Assembly: GCF_008330945.1 (NCBI RefSeq)
Contig: NZ_CP043489.1
Location: forward strand, 62,001-126,000
Source: Labrys sp. KNU-23
GTDB taxonomy: Bacteria > Pseudomonadota > Alphaproteobacteria > Rhizobiales > Labraceae
DNA length: 64,000 nucleotides
Direction of reading: 5' to 3'
The notes under the pieces were generated by a model. It ran no database searches. It saw only the letters and a program-made list of their open reading frames with translations, and was not told the origin of the DNA. Shown here in pieces: positions 55,020 to 63,726 of the stretch. How positions within the stretch are numbered: position 1 is the first letter of the stretch; every line of letters starts with the position of its first letter. Both the position numbers and the translations under genes were made by a program.

Positions 55020-57196
55020 AGGAACACACCGGCGGCACCAACCCGACTCCCTCGCAGGAATGGGTCTATCAGCGCCCCGCCATGCCGGACGAGAATCGGC
55101 TGGAGATGCCGGTGCAGTCGCTGACCAAATGGTCGCGTTCGGAGCGCCGCTCCTGGATCCATCCGGCCTTGCATCACGGCTCCTGGCTCATCCGCCTGTT
55201 CGTCTTTGGCGGCATGCTGGCGCTCACCGCTTTCGGCGCCTGGGAAATGTACAAGGTCGTGGAAGTCGGCGGGGTCACCTTCCTCGAATGGGCGCTGGTC
55301 TGCCTGTTCGTGCTGAACTTCTCCTGGATCGCCCTCGCCTTTACCGCGGGTGTGGCAGGCTTCGTCTATCTGCTCTTCCACCGGCGCACCACCCAGCCGC
55401 TGCCGCAGCAGTTGAGCACGCGCACCGCGGTGCTCATGCCGATCTACAACGAGGCGCCGAGCCGGGTTTTCGGCGCGATGCAGGCCATTATCGAATCGGT
55501 GGAACAGACCGGCCTCGGCCGCGCCTTCGACTATTTCTTCGTCTCCGACACCACCGATCCCAATGTATGGATCGCCGAGGAGCGTGCCTTCCTGGCGATG
55601 CGCAAGCGGCTGGGGCCCGATATCCAGCTCTGGTACCACCATCGCCAGCGCAACACGAACCGGAAGGCGGGCAACATCGCCAATTGGGTCACGCGCTGGG
55701 GCGGCTCCTACGAGCATATGCTGGTGCTCGACGCCGACAGTCTGATGACGGGTTCCTCCGTCGTGCAGCTGGCCGCCGCCATGGAGCGCGACCCGGATGC
55801 CGGCATCATCCAGACGCTGCCGCTGATCATCAACCGCAACACGCTGTTCGCGCGCATCCAGCAATTTGCCGCTCGCGTCTATGGTCCGGTGATCGCAGAG
55901 GGCTTGTCGCTGTGGATGGGCCATGACGGCAATTACTGGGGCCACAACGCCATCATCCGCACCAAGGCCTTTGCGGCGCATTGCGGCATGCCGGACCTGT
56001 CCGGCCGTCCGCCTTTCGGCGGCCATATCCTCAGCCATGATTTCGTCGAGGCGGCGCTGATCCGCCGGGCCGGCTATGCTGTCTACATGCTCAATGACAT
56101 CACCGGATCCTATGAGGAGAGCCCGCCGTCGCTGATCGACCTGTCGGCGCGCGATCGTCGCTGGTGCCAGGGCAACCTGCAGCATGCCCGTGTGATCGGT
56201 TCCAAGGGCTTCCACCCCTGTACACGCCAGCACTTCGCCAATGGCATCTTCTCCTACCTGGCAAGCCCGCTCTGGTTGCTCCAGCTGCTGGTCGGCCTGA
56301 CCATCGCACTGCAGGCCCATTTCATCCGGCGCGAATATTTCACCGATGAGTTCTCGCTCTTCCCGACCTGGCCGGTGTTCAATGCCGAACTCGCCCTGGC
56401 GCTGTTCGGCGGCACCATGGGCATCCTGCTCGCGCCGAAGATCTTCGGCCTGATCATCATGCTGCTCGACGGCCCTAACCGCCGGGCGAGCGGCGGCGGC
56501 ATCAGGCTGACCTTGTCGGTGCTGCTCGAGATCATCCTTTCGGCCTTGCTCGCCCCGGTGATGATGCTGATCCAGTCGGGCGCCGTGTTCGAAATCCTGG
56601 TCGGGCGCGACTCGGGCTGGAAGCCGCAGCGACGCGACGACGGCTCGATCCCCTTCCGCGACATCGTCAAGCGCCACCGCTCGCACACCGTCCTCGGTGC
56701 CTTTGCCGGTGTGGCCGCTTATGTGATCTCGCCCTATCTGTTCACCTGGATGTCGCCCACCATCATCGGCCTGCTTCTCGCCATTCCGCTTTCCTGGGCT
56801 TCCGGCCAGCTCGCACTCGGCCTGTGGCTGCGGCGGCACGGCTTCCTGGCCACGCCGGAGGAGACGCATCCGCCGGAGGTGGCGACCCGGGCCAATGCGC
56901 TGAGCACCGAACTCGCCGCCGTCGGCGAGGATGACAGCGATGCCATCGAGGTCGTCTATCGGGATGCGGGCTTCCGGGCGCTGCACGAGACCATGTTGCC
57001 GACTTCTGGCTTCCGAGAGCGCGGGCGCTTCGAGCAGGATCGCGTGATGGCCCAGGCCAAGATCACCGAGGCCGCTTCGATCGAAGAAGCCGCCAAATGG
57101 CTGAATTCAAAGGAACGCTTCGTGGCGTTGCATGACCGCAGCCTGATCGCCAGCCTGTCCCGCCTGCACGAGCCGGCCAGGGTCGAACCAGCCTGA
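54995..57196 (+). CDS. opgH: Glucans biosynthesis glucosyltransferase H
   Basis: A 733-residue inner-membrane GT2 glucosyltransferase that makes the beta-glucan backbone. Two N-terminal helices (205-bp in, GMLALTAFGAWEM and FVLNFSWIALAFTAG) precede the catalytic domain with TAVLMPIYNEAPS, LVLDADSLM (DxD) and the RDRRWCQGNLQH (QxxRW-type) motif. Several C-terminal helices follow. The gene overlaps opgD, so the pair is coupled. An alternative start lies four codons downstream. Confidence 0.95.
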   Translation: MAVSMDTVEEHTGGTNPTPSQEWVYQRPAMPDENRLEMPVQSLTKWSRSERRSWIHPALHHGSWLIRLFVFGGMLALTAFGAWEMYKVVEVGGVTFLEWALVCLFVLNFSWIALAFTAGVAGFVYLLFHRRTTQPLPQQLSTRTAVLMPIYNEAPSRVFGAMQAIIESVEQTGLGRAFDYFFVSDTTDPNVWIAEERAFLAMRKRLGPDIQLWYHHRQRNTNRKAGNIANWVTRWGGSYEHMLVLDADSLMTGSSVVQLAAAMERDPDAGIIQTLPLIINRNTLFARIQQFAARVYGPVIAEGLSLWMGHDGNYWGHNAIIRTKAFAAHCGMPDLSGRPPFGGHILSHDFVEAALIRRAGYAVYMLNDITGSYEESPPSLIDLSARDRRWCQGNLQHARVIGSKGFHPCTRQHFANGIFSYLASPLWLLQLLVGLTIALQAHFIRREYFTDEFSLFPTWPVFNAELALALFGGTMGILLAPKIFGLIIMLLDGPNRRASGGGIRLTLSVLLEIILSALLAPVMMLIQSGAVFEILVGRDSGWKPQRRDDGSIPFRDIVKRHRSHTVLGAFAGVAAYVISPYLFTWMSPTIIGLLLAIPLSWASGQLALGLWLRRHGFLATPEETHPPEVATRANALSTELAAVGEDDSDAIEVVYRDAGFRALHETMLPTSGFRERGRFEQDRVMAQAKITEAASIEEAAKWLNSKERFVALHDRSLIASLSRLHEPARVEPA

Positions 57197-57244
57197 GGCT
57201 GGTGCCGTTCACTCAAGGGGCGGCATCGGAGTTTGTGCACCCTC

Positions 57245-57299
57245 TGCGATTGCCGGGTTTGCCCCGGCAATCCGGCTCCGCCGCTCATCGCAAAAACGC
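57245..57299. repeat. REP-like palindrome, copy 4, with 3' hairpin of opgH
   Basis: Outer halves TGCGAT (57245-57250) and ATCGCAAAAACGC (57287-57299) match the REP-like family; the following bases (gtcgaaacattgag) resemble those after the copy at 17.9 kb. An overlapping stem GATTGCCGGG/CCCGGCAATC (57248-57257 and 57263-57272) lies about 50 bases past the opgH stop and could end its transcript. Confidence 0.5.
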
Positions 57300-57352
57300 G
57301 TCGAAACATTGAGTGAGGGATAAAGTGTGGTTCGGAGAAGCCGCACTTTGCT

Positions 57353-59215
57353 CTAGGGGCCGACGGCTTCACCGCTCAGGCCGGGTTCCGGCTGCAAGCC
57401 CTCCTGGAGGCGCGATTTCAGCCGGTTCTCCTGGCGCTTCTTCGCATAGGGCGTGCTGCGATCCGCCGTTCCCTGCACCAGCGGGTCGTTGCGCTCATCG
57501 ATGATGGCAATGGCATCATCGGCATAGGGAAACAGATCCTGGCGTCCCCAGGCCCGCCAGGCCCTGGCCACGCTCAGACGCAGCCGGCCATAGGTATAGG
57601 CATAGGCGGTCATCGTGCGAGCAAGGCGCCAGGCATAGCGGGCATAGAAGCGCAGCGGGTTTTCGAGCGGCAGCCCATGACGCCGCTCGTGGCGGTCGAT
57701 GATGCGCCCGAGACCGAACTCGGCGAAAGCGACACCTTCCCGCCGTGGGCCTTCGCGATAGGCGATCAAATTATAGAGCGTGGTCAGCCGCATGCCGTTC
57801 TTGAGCTGAACCCGACGCTTGAACACCCGTTCCATGTGCTCGAAATCGTAATAGCGCCTGCTGGCTTCGTGGAAGACGGCGTCGAGTTCGGCGTCGCTCA
57901 TTTTGGGATGATGTGTGACGCGGTGGTTCAGGTCATATTTGTTGAAGTCCGGGTCCATCCATACCCCGGCTTCCTTCATGCGCTTATGGTCCTCGCTGCC
58001 GGGCAGAGGCGTCAGAATATTGAAGTAGAGCACGTCGATGGCCAGCTCCCGCTTGATCAGGTCGACGTCGCGCAGAATCGATTCCCGGGTATCGGCGGGA
58101 AAGCCGATGATATAGCCGCAACTGATCACGACGGGGTGACGCTTCCAAGCCAGCACCATCTCGCGATATTCCTCGATACGGTTCTGGCGCTTCTTGGCTG
58201 CCTCGAGATTGTCGGGATTGATGTTCTCGAGCCCGATGAAGATCAGGCGAACGCCAGCCCGCACCACCTTGTCGATGAAGCCTGGAATGCGATGAGCCAT
58301 GGTGTCGACCTGGATCAGCAGCCGCGCTTCCACCCCCTCGCGCTCGCGTAATTCGATCAGCCGGTCGCAATAGGCTTCCCAGTTACGATTGCGGGCAAAA
58401 TTGTCGTCGGTCACGAAGAACTTGCTGATGCCCTCCGCGGCATTCAACCGGATGATGGCTTCCAGTTCGTCCGCCGTACGGAAGCGGCTCTTGCGCCCCT
58501 GGACATTGATGATGGTACAGAAGGAACATTCGAACGGGCAGCCTCGGCCAAGATCGAAACTCGACCAATGGGTGAAGGAGCGCCGCACGATCGGTCCGGG
58601 CAACAGCGGCACCGGCACGTTCTGCAGGCCAGGCTGGTCCTTCAGATGATTGTAGAGCGGCTTCAGCGTGCCGGCCAAGGCATCACGCAGCACGGCATCG
58701 AGGCGATCGGGCTCAGCCTCTCCGGCGAACTGGCTGACGCCAAGCTGCCGTGCCAGGGCCAGTTCCTCGGCATCTTCCCCCAGCATGGCGACGCAGCCGG
58801 ACACATGAAAGCCGCCAATGCAAACCGGCACACCAGCGGCACGCAACGGACGCGCTATATCCATCGCCCGCGGATATTGGTTGGTCTGCACACCGACCAG
58901 CATGACGATTGCCCGCGTTCCATCGGCCTGATGGCTTCCCAGGATGGCCGGAATATCGACGCGCATGTTGGTTTCGTCGATGGCATGGACCCGTGCCTCG
59001 ACACCGGAGCCGAAGACCTGACGGGAGATCGCGTCGTCCACCAAGGCCCAGACGCAAGCCAGAGAATTGGATGGAATGGCCGAGCGTATCCAGCGAATGG
59101 GATAGCCGTCATCGTCATATCGCGTGGCCTTGATCAGCCAAATGTCGACATGACGCACCTGGTCATCCTGCTGGACGCCCGGTCTACCCGGCTCTGCAAA
59201 TGCCTGACCCCGCAT
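57353..59215 (-). CDS. B12-binding domain radical SAM protein
   Basis: A 620-residue enzyme with an N-terminal cobalamin-binding Rossmann domain (IVMLVGVQTNQYPRAMDIARPL, VCIGGFHVSG) and a radical SAM barrel whose 4Fe-4S motif is CPFECSFC near residue 228. SAM-site segments VTDDNFARN and GYIIGFPADT follow. The C-terminal 150 residues are basic and helical. Such enzymes do methylations or rearrangements on lipids, peptides or small molecules; the substrate is not evident. A GTG start at 59158 preceded by AGGA is a good alternative, since homology begins at RHVDIWLIKATRYD. It converges on opgH. Confidence 0.88.
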   Translation of the reverse strand: MRGQAFAEPGRPGVQQDDQVRHVDIWLIKATRYDDDGYPIRWIRSAIPSNSLACVWALVDDAISRQVFGSGVEARVHAIDETNMRVDIPAILGSHQADGTRAIVMLVGVQTNQYPRAMDIARPLRAAGVPVCIGGFHVSGCVAMLGEDAEELALARQLGVSQFAGEAEPDRLDAVLRDALAGTLKPLYNHLKDQPGLQNVPVPLLPGPIVRRSFTHWSSFDLGRGCPFECSFCTIINVQGRKSRFRTADELEAIIRLNAAEGISKFFVTDDNFARNRNWEAYCDRLIELREREGVEARLLIQVDTMAHRIPGFIDKVVRAGVRLIFIGLENINPDNLEAAKKRQNRIEEYREMVLAWKRHPVVISCGYIIGFPADTRESILRDVDLIKRELAIDVLYFNILTPLPGSEDHKRMKEAGVWMDPDFNKYDLNHRVTHHPKMSDAELDAVFHEASRRYYDFEHMERVFKRRVQLKNGMRLTTLYNLIAYREGPRREGVAFAEFGLGRIIDRHERRHGLPLENPLRFYARYAWRLARTMTAYAYTYGRLRLSVARAWRAWGRQDLFPYADDAIAIIDERNDPLVQGTADRSTPYAKKRQENRLKSRLQEGLQPEPGLSGEAVGP

Positions 59216-59300
59216 GCCACTTGCCCCAAGGTATATTATTACTTTTTTGTAGAGATTTCTGCCCCCGGAGCAAGATGATTCTTGCGTTGTGCCAGGATGC

Positions 59301-59320
59301 GCGCTGCCCTATGGCAGCGC
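59301..59320. terminator. Hairpin between cyclase-family and radical SAM genes
   Basis: GCGCTGCC (59301-59308) pairs with GGCAGCGC (59313-59320) around a four-base loop, 170 bases past the cyclase-family stop on the minus strand. There is no T-run, so only a possible terminator. The rest of the 278-base gap shows an AT-rich stretch (59231-59262) next to the radical SAM start. Confidence 0.4.
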
Positions 59321-59493
59321 ATTACACAAATGCAGGCTCGCCGGGATCGTAAATACCGATATACAGGAACCGATGGACAAGTAGTAAGACGGCAAACCTC
59401 GGCAAAGCCGCACAGCGTACCGTCCCGGCCAATACCGCGATTGCGGGAGCCGTGCGGACGCTGCTGTCGCGATGTGGCCGCCCCGTCTCGGCC

Positions 59494-60303
59494 TCAGCCT
59501 CCATCTATCCGGGCATACGCTCGTATCGAAAGGCGACCCGCGCCCTGGAGCCTGGGAGGCACGGCCGAGAAGCGAAAGCCGGCGGCCGGCAGCGCTGACA
59601 GGCCTGTCAGATCCTCGACGACCGGAATCTCCGCAGCCCGGAGGACGGCATGCACAGGCCGTGCATCCATCGGGGAAGCATCGACGCTGAACGAATCGAT
59701 ACCGACCAGCAGGGCTCCCTGATCGCGCAGATAGAGTGCCGCCCGTTCGGTGAGGAAGGGATGGCCCTCGCAATAGTGGTCACTGCGCCAATTGCGATCC
59801 CAACCAGTATGGATGAGCACGGCGTGGCCTCGACATGCCACTGGAACGAAATGGTGCCAATCGATGGCGCGGCCTGCAGTGCCGCCGAGCCGGACCAGGA
59901 CTCCCGGAACATCGATGAGCCGCGAGAGGGGCAAGTGAGACAGATCCTGCCCCTCGGCATGGCATTGGAACGGCGCGTCGACAGGGGTGCTGCCATTACC
60001 GCCCCTGTCGATCCGGCCTTGCTCGGTCGCATGGCTCAGATCGACGAGGTGGCTGGTCGCTGCCGAAGCGCGATCCGCTTGCTTAGCGCCCACTGCGCGC
60101 TTGTGCCGCTCAACGATAAGGCGCTTGTTGAAGACGCGTACGCTGCCCACCATCAGAAGGCGAAGATCGCGGATGATGAAAGCAGCGAGTTCCTGGTCGT
60201 CGATATCATCGCCATCGAGATCAAGGCGAAAATCCTGGCCCTGCAGGCCACCGCCATTGGAAAATTCGACCTCGAAATCGAAGCAGACACGCCTATCCGC
60301 CAT
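59494..60303 (-). CDS. Cyclase family protein (kynurenine-formamidase-like), internally shortened
   Basis: A 269-residue protein. Residues 1-65 carry the FSNGGGLQGQDFRLD/LLMVGSVRVFNKRL module often joined to this family. The rest matches the cyclase/arylformamidase fold: LVDLSHATEQG, TPVDAPF, AVLIHTGWDRNW, EGHPFLTERAALYLRDQGA and VEDLTGLSALPAAGFRFSAVPP. Compared with relatives as I know them, about 30-35 residues between the DLSH and DAP motifs are missing, and the DAPxH metal histidine reads DAPFQCH. Activity is therefore doubtful. It starts two bases after the CGNR gene. Confidence 0.83.
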   Translation of the reverse strand: MADRRVCFDFEVEFSNGGGLQGQDFRLDLDGDDIDDQELAAFIIRDLRLLMVGSVRVFNKRLIVERHKRAVGAKQADRASAATSHLVDLSHATEQGRIDRGGNGSTPVDAPFQCHAEGQDLSHLPLSRLIDVPGVLVRLGGTAGRAIDWHHFVPVACRGHAVLIHTGWDRNWRSDHYCEGHPFLTERAALYLRDQGALLVGIDSFSVDASPMDARPVHAVLRAAEIPVVEDLTGLSALPAAGFRFSAVPPRLQGAGRLSIRAYARIDGG

Positions 60304-60305
60304 GA

Positions 60306-60875
60306 TCAGGCTCTCCCCTCCTCGCCGGCACGCCGCTTGCGCGAATTCCTGACCTTGTCCCGATTGCCGCAGCCTTGCGCCGAAGAGCACCAGCGCCGAC
60401 GCCCCGGCCGCGAGCGGTCCACGAAAATCATCGCGCATTGCGGGCATTGCCGGATCCGGCCACGAAGCGGCGAGGCAAACAGGCCGAGGGCATCGGCGGC
60501 AAGCACGGAAAGAGCAGCCTCCACCGGTCGCCCTGCCACGTGCACGAGTGCATTGTGCTTCAGTTGCGGCCGCAAGGGCGGGCATAGGGCAGCCCGATTG
60601 ATCATCGCAACATCGCCGGCCGCAAAGTCCTGCCCACGGATGACGCAAAGGCTGCAACGGTAGATGGCCTCCCGCAGATTGCGGGCCTGACCAAGCTCGG
60701 CCTGCGTAACAGGCTGAGGGCACTCACCAGCCAGGCCGGCCGACCCCAGCCAGTCGAACAGGTCCTGCGGCGTCTCGATCCGCTCCTTGCCCCCTCCTCC
60801 GCGCGAGCCATGACTGTCGACGAAACAAAGGGCCGGACTGCCGGCGATAAACTCGAACTTCGAAGCACTCGTCAT
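60306..60875 (-). CDS. CGNR zinc-finger domain protein (putative regulator)
   Basis: A 189-residue protein with the N-terminal ABATE/DUF1470 helical domain (FIAGSPALCFVDSHGSR, DLFDWLGSAGL, LREAIYRCSLCV) and a C-terminal CGNR zinc finger: CPQCAMIFVDRSRPGRRRWC then CGNRDKVRNSRKR. These proteins are predicted stress- or metabolite-responsive transcription regulators. The palindrome at 60879-60893 overlaps its ribosome-binding region. It is co-transcribed with the cyclase-family gene (two-base gap). Confidence 0.88.
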   Translation of the reverse strand: MTSASKFEFIAGSPALCFVDSHGSRGGGGKERIETPQDLFDWLGSAGLAGECPQPVTQAELGQARNLREAIYRCSLCVIRGQDFAAGDVAMINRAALCPPLRPQLKHNALVHVAGRPVEAALSVLAADALGLFASPLRGRIRQCPQCAMIFVDRSRPGRRRWCSSAQGCGNRDKVRNSRKRRAGEEGRA

Positions 60876-60878
60876 GTA

Positions 60879-60893
60879 ACCTGTATAACAGGT
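60879..60893. promoter_or_regulatory. Palindrome overlapping the CGNR translation start region
   Basis: ACCTGT and ACAGGT are perfect six-base arms with spacer ATA. On the minus strand the right half supplies the AGG of the ribosome site four bases from the CGNR ATG. Placement suggests an operator for self-regulation or for a GntR-type protein. Confidence 0.5.
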
Positions 60894-61008
60894 GTCTAGA
60901 AAATTGCCCAGACAAGTCGCGCCAGGCTGGCGCGTATATGAACTCGCATCCCGGCTGGACGATGGTCGTGTGCTCATTCCCGCACTCTAGCCATGGCATT
61001 TATATATA

Positions 61009-61031
61009 ATTTCTATAAATTTTATAGAAAT
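61009..61031. promoter_or_regulatory. AT-rich 23-bp perfect palindrome, candidate operator
   Basis: Arms ATTTCTATAAA (61009-61019) and TTTATAGAAAT (61021-61031) are exact reverse complements around a single T. It lies about 190 bases before the TauE/SafE gene, beside a TTGACA. AT-rich palindromes of this kind are bound by ArsR-type repressors such as BigR that govern some TauE/SafE genes; that link is inference. Confidence 0.6.
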
Positions 61032-61223
61032 ATATTGACATCCTAGAGTTGGGCACCAACGATCGGCTTGGCCTGTCGCCGTTGGAGATCGCTGTGGCTG
61101 CGACGATCACAATGAACCATCGCTACCAATTCGGCATCGCAAGTCGTGCACGTGAACGCTGTAGGCGGCAGGACGACTGCTCCTGCCCGCATCATTGACC
61201 CTTCCCATCGTTTGAGCCCTGCC

Positions 61224-62132
61224 ATGTCATCTTCCGATATTTCACCCGTCGCACTCGGCAAGCGACGTCGTTTGACACGCTTTGCCTTTATCGCCGTCCC
61301 TGCCCTGGCTGCCGTGGCTATCGCTGCAGGGCTCTGGTATGCCCCCATCGATTGGAACGCCGCGCCCGCCGAAATTGGTTCGGGCCTGGTCTCACGTGGC
61401 TTCTGGACGGCCGTTGCCGTCGGGCTGCTGGCCCAGATCGTCGATGGGGCACTCGGGATGGCCTATGGCGTGACCTCCACGACCTTCCTGCTGTCCACCG
61501 GCGTGCCACCGGCCGCAGCTTCGGCCTCTGTTCACATCGCCGAGATCTTCACCACCGGCTTTTCCGGCCTCTCGCACTGGAAGCTGGGCAATGTAAATGG
61601 CAAGCTGTTCGCGCGCCTGCTCATTCCTGGTGTCATCGGCGCGGTGGTGGGAGCCTATCTGGTTACCGCAATCGACGGCGATCTGCTGAAGCCGTGGATA
61701 TCGGCCTATCTGCTGTTGCTGGGCCTCTATATCATCAGCAAGGCGTTTCGGACTATCCATGTCCGCACCGAACCGCCAACCTTCGTCGCACCGCTTGCAG
61801 TCACCGGCGGCTTCGTCGACGCGGTCGGCGGTGGCGGCTGGGGACCGGTCGTCACCACCTCCCTGCTGGGCACGGGCCACGACCCACGTACGACGATCGG
61901 TTCCGTCAACGCCGCCGAGTTTTTCCTCGCCATCGCCAGCGGCTTCTCATTCGCCCTGCTGGGTGGCTTTACCCACTGGACCACGATCGCCGGCCTGGTC
62001 TTTGGCGGACTGTTCGCCGCCCCCTTCGCAGCCTTGCTGGTCAAGAAGCTTCCGACGCGCGCCCTGCTCATCATCGTCGGCGTGCTGATCACCTCTCTCA
62101 GCGCCTGGAACCTCTGGAAGGCTCTCGCCTGA
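61224..62132 (+). CDS. TauE/SafE family sulfite exporter-like permease
   Basis: A 302-residue membrane protein with about eight helices in two repeats. The paired motifs GLLAQIVDGALGMAYGVTSTT and GGFVDAVGGGGWGPVVTTSLL are characteristic of TauE/SafE anion exporters. HIAEIFTTGFSGLSHW lies between them. Substrates in the family are sulfite, sulfoacetate or related organosulfur anions; none is fixed here. The start at MSSSDIS has no strong ribosome site. Confidence 0.92.
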   Translation: MSSSDISPVALGKRRRLTRFAFIAVPALAAVAIAAGLWYAPIDWNAAPAEIGSGLVSRGFWTAVAVGLLAQIVDGALGMAYGVTSTTFLLSTGVPPAAASASVHIAEIFTTGFSGLSHWKLGNVNGKLFARLLIPGVIGAVVGAYLVTAIDGDLLKPWISAYLLLLGLYIISKAFRTIHVRTEPPTFVAPLAVTGGFVDAVGGGGWGPVVTTSLLGTGHDPRTTIGSVNAAEFFLAIASGFSFALLGGFTHWTTIAGLVFGGLFAAPFAALLVKKLPTRALLIIVGVLITSLSAWNLWKALA

Positions 62133-62221
62133 GTGCCACGGCGTTTTGCAGTGCCTTCGGGCCGGGCCGCGCTTGTCTTGTGGCGGCCCTGCTTCCTTAT
62201 TCCCTCACGAATGTTGCCCGC

Positions 62222-63592
62222 TTACGCTCCCACGCCGAGTGATTTCAGCTTGCGATGCAGGGCCGAGCGCTCCATGCCGACAAACTCGGCCGTGCGGGAG
62301 ATGTTGCCGCCGAAGCGATTGATTTGCGCGATCAGATATTCGCGTTCGAACAATTCGCGCGCATCGCGCAATTGCAGGCCCATCAATTGCTCGCCTCCCT
62401 GCCCGTTCGGGCGGGTCGGCATCAGCGCGCCGATCTCCGGCGGCAGCATTTCAGCGGAGATGATGGCATCGGGGTCGCCGCCCACCAGGATCATCAACCG
62501 CTCGATATTGTTGCGAAGCTGGCGAACATTGCCGGGCCATTCATGCGATTGCAGCACCGCCATGGCGTCGGGGCCGACCACGCGCCGCGGCAAGCCGGTC
62601 GCCTGGCCGATCTGTGCCTGGAAATAATCGACCAGTTCCGGGATGTCCTCACGGCGCTCCGACAGGCCGGGCACGCGGATCGGCACCACGGAAAGGCGAT
62701 GCAGCAGATCCTCGCGGAAGCGTCCGTCGGCCACTTCCTCGGTCAGGTCGCGTGAGGTCGAGGTGATGATGCGCACGTCGACATGCACCTTGGTGGCGCC
62801 GCCGACGCGGGAGAAATTCTGGTCTATCAGCACCCGCAGGATCTTGCCCTGCGTTTCGCGAGGCAGGTCGGCCACCTCGTCGAAGAACAGCGTGCCGCCA
62901 TGGGCCTCCTCGAAAGCACCGACCTTGCGGGCGCGCCCCTCGCCGCCCTCCACGCCGAACAGCTCGGTTTCCATGGTCTCCGGCAGAATCGACGCCGAGT
63001 TGAGCACCACGAAAGGTCCCTCGGCCCGCTGCGAGGCCTGATGGATGGTACGGGCCGCCAGTTCCTTGCCCGATCCGGGCGGGCCGGCAATCAGGATGCG
63101 GCTATTGGTCGGCGCGGTCTTTTCGATCACTTGCCGAAGCTGGTTCATGGCCGAGGAGCGCCCGATCATCTTGGAAGCGCTGCCCGAGATCTGACGCAAC
63201 TGGTTGACCTCGCGGCGCAGGCGCGAGGTTTCCAGGGCACGCTCGGCGACCAGCACCAGCCTGTCGGCCTTGAATGGCTTTTCGATGAAGTCATAGGCAC
63301 CGATCTTGATCGCTGCCACCGCGGTCTCGATATTGCCGTGGCCCGAGATCATCACCACCGGAACGTCGGGATGCTCGGCCTTCAGCACCTCCAGGAGCTG
63401 AAGGCCGTCGAGACGCGACCCCTGCATCCAGATGTCCAGGAACACCAGATGTGGCCGGCGCTGGGCGACGGTGCCCAGGGCATCGTCGGCATCCTTTGCG
63501 GTTCGGGTGCCATGGCCTTCATCCTCGAGGATGCCGGCAACGAGCTCTCGGATATCGGCCTCATCGTCAACGATCAGAATGTCGGTCGCCAT
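62222..63592 (-). CDS. ntrX: Nitrogen regulation response regulator NtrX
   Basis: A 456-residue response regulator: receiver domain (phosphoacceptor Asp near 53 in HLVFLDIWM; switch Lys in FIEKPFKADRL), AAA+ domain (Walker A AGPPGSGKE, Walker B GGTLFFDEVADLP) and a C-terminal Fis-type helix-turn-helix (GGNISRTAEFVGMERSALHRKLKSLG). The sigma-54 contact motif GAFTGA is replaced by GAFEEA, as is usual in NtrX, which acts largely at sigma-70 promoters. AGGA precedes the ATG. The kinase gene ntrY lies 134 bases upstream. Confidence 0.95.
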   Translation of the reverse strand: MATDILIVDDEADIRELVAGILEDEGHGTRTAKDADDALGTVAQRRPHLVFLDIWMQGSRLDGLQLLEVLKAEHPDVPVVMISGHGNIETAVAAIKIGAYDFIEKPFKADRLVLVAERALETSRLRREVNQLRQISGSASKMIGRSSAMNQLRQVIEKTAPTNSRILIAGPPGSGKELAARTIHQASQRAEGPFVVLNSASILPETMETELFGVEGGEGRARKVGAFEEAHGGTLFFDEVADLPRETQGKILRVLIDQNFSRVGGATKVHVDVRIITSTSRDLTEEVADGRFREDLLHRLSVVPIRVPGLSERREDIPELVDYFQAQIGQATGLPRRVVGPDAMAVLQSHEWPGNVRQLRNNIERLMILVGGDPDAIISAEMLPPEIGALMPTRPNGQGGEQLMGLQLRDARELFEREYLIAQINRFGGNISRTAEFVGMERSALHRKLKSLGVGA

Positions 63593-63726
63593 CGTCTAGT
63601 TCCTGCTTGCATGAGGTGAATCCAGCGCGCCCGCCTCGCACGAGACAGGGCGCGCCGCCCGCAAACGCTTTGCAATCGCGCATCGGAATGATCCGTCGTC
63701 GCCGTGCGGGAAGTCTTGTAGAACCG

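Larger units (their letters stand above)
60876..61223. other. Divergent intergenic region, CGNR to TauE/SafE
   Basis: A 348-base gap containing the CGNR palindrome and, at 60999-61035, a short strongly AT-rich tract in otherwise GC-rich DNA. No gene is convincing. A TTGACA (61035-61040) on the plus strand could be a -35 element for the TauE/SafE gene. Confidence 0.5.

Noticed and set aside
54941-56986. Long minus-strand open frame opposite opgH
   Set aside because: Antisense shadow; low-complexity Asp/Gln/His/Arg-rich translation without a domain.
61043-61348. Minus-strand 101-codon frame between the CGNR gene and TauE/SafE
   Set aside because: It overlaps the start of the TauE/SafE gene in antisense and shows no recognisable domain; the two CxxC-like cysteines alone do not support it.
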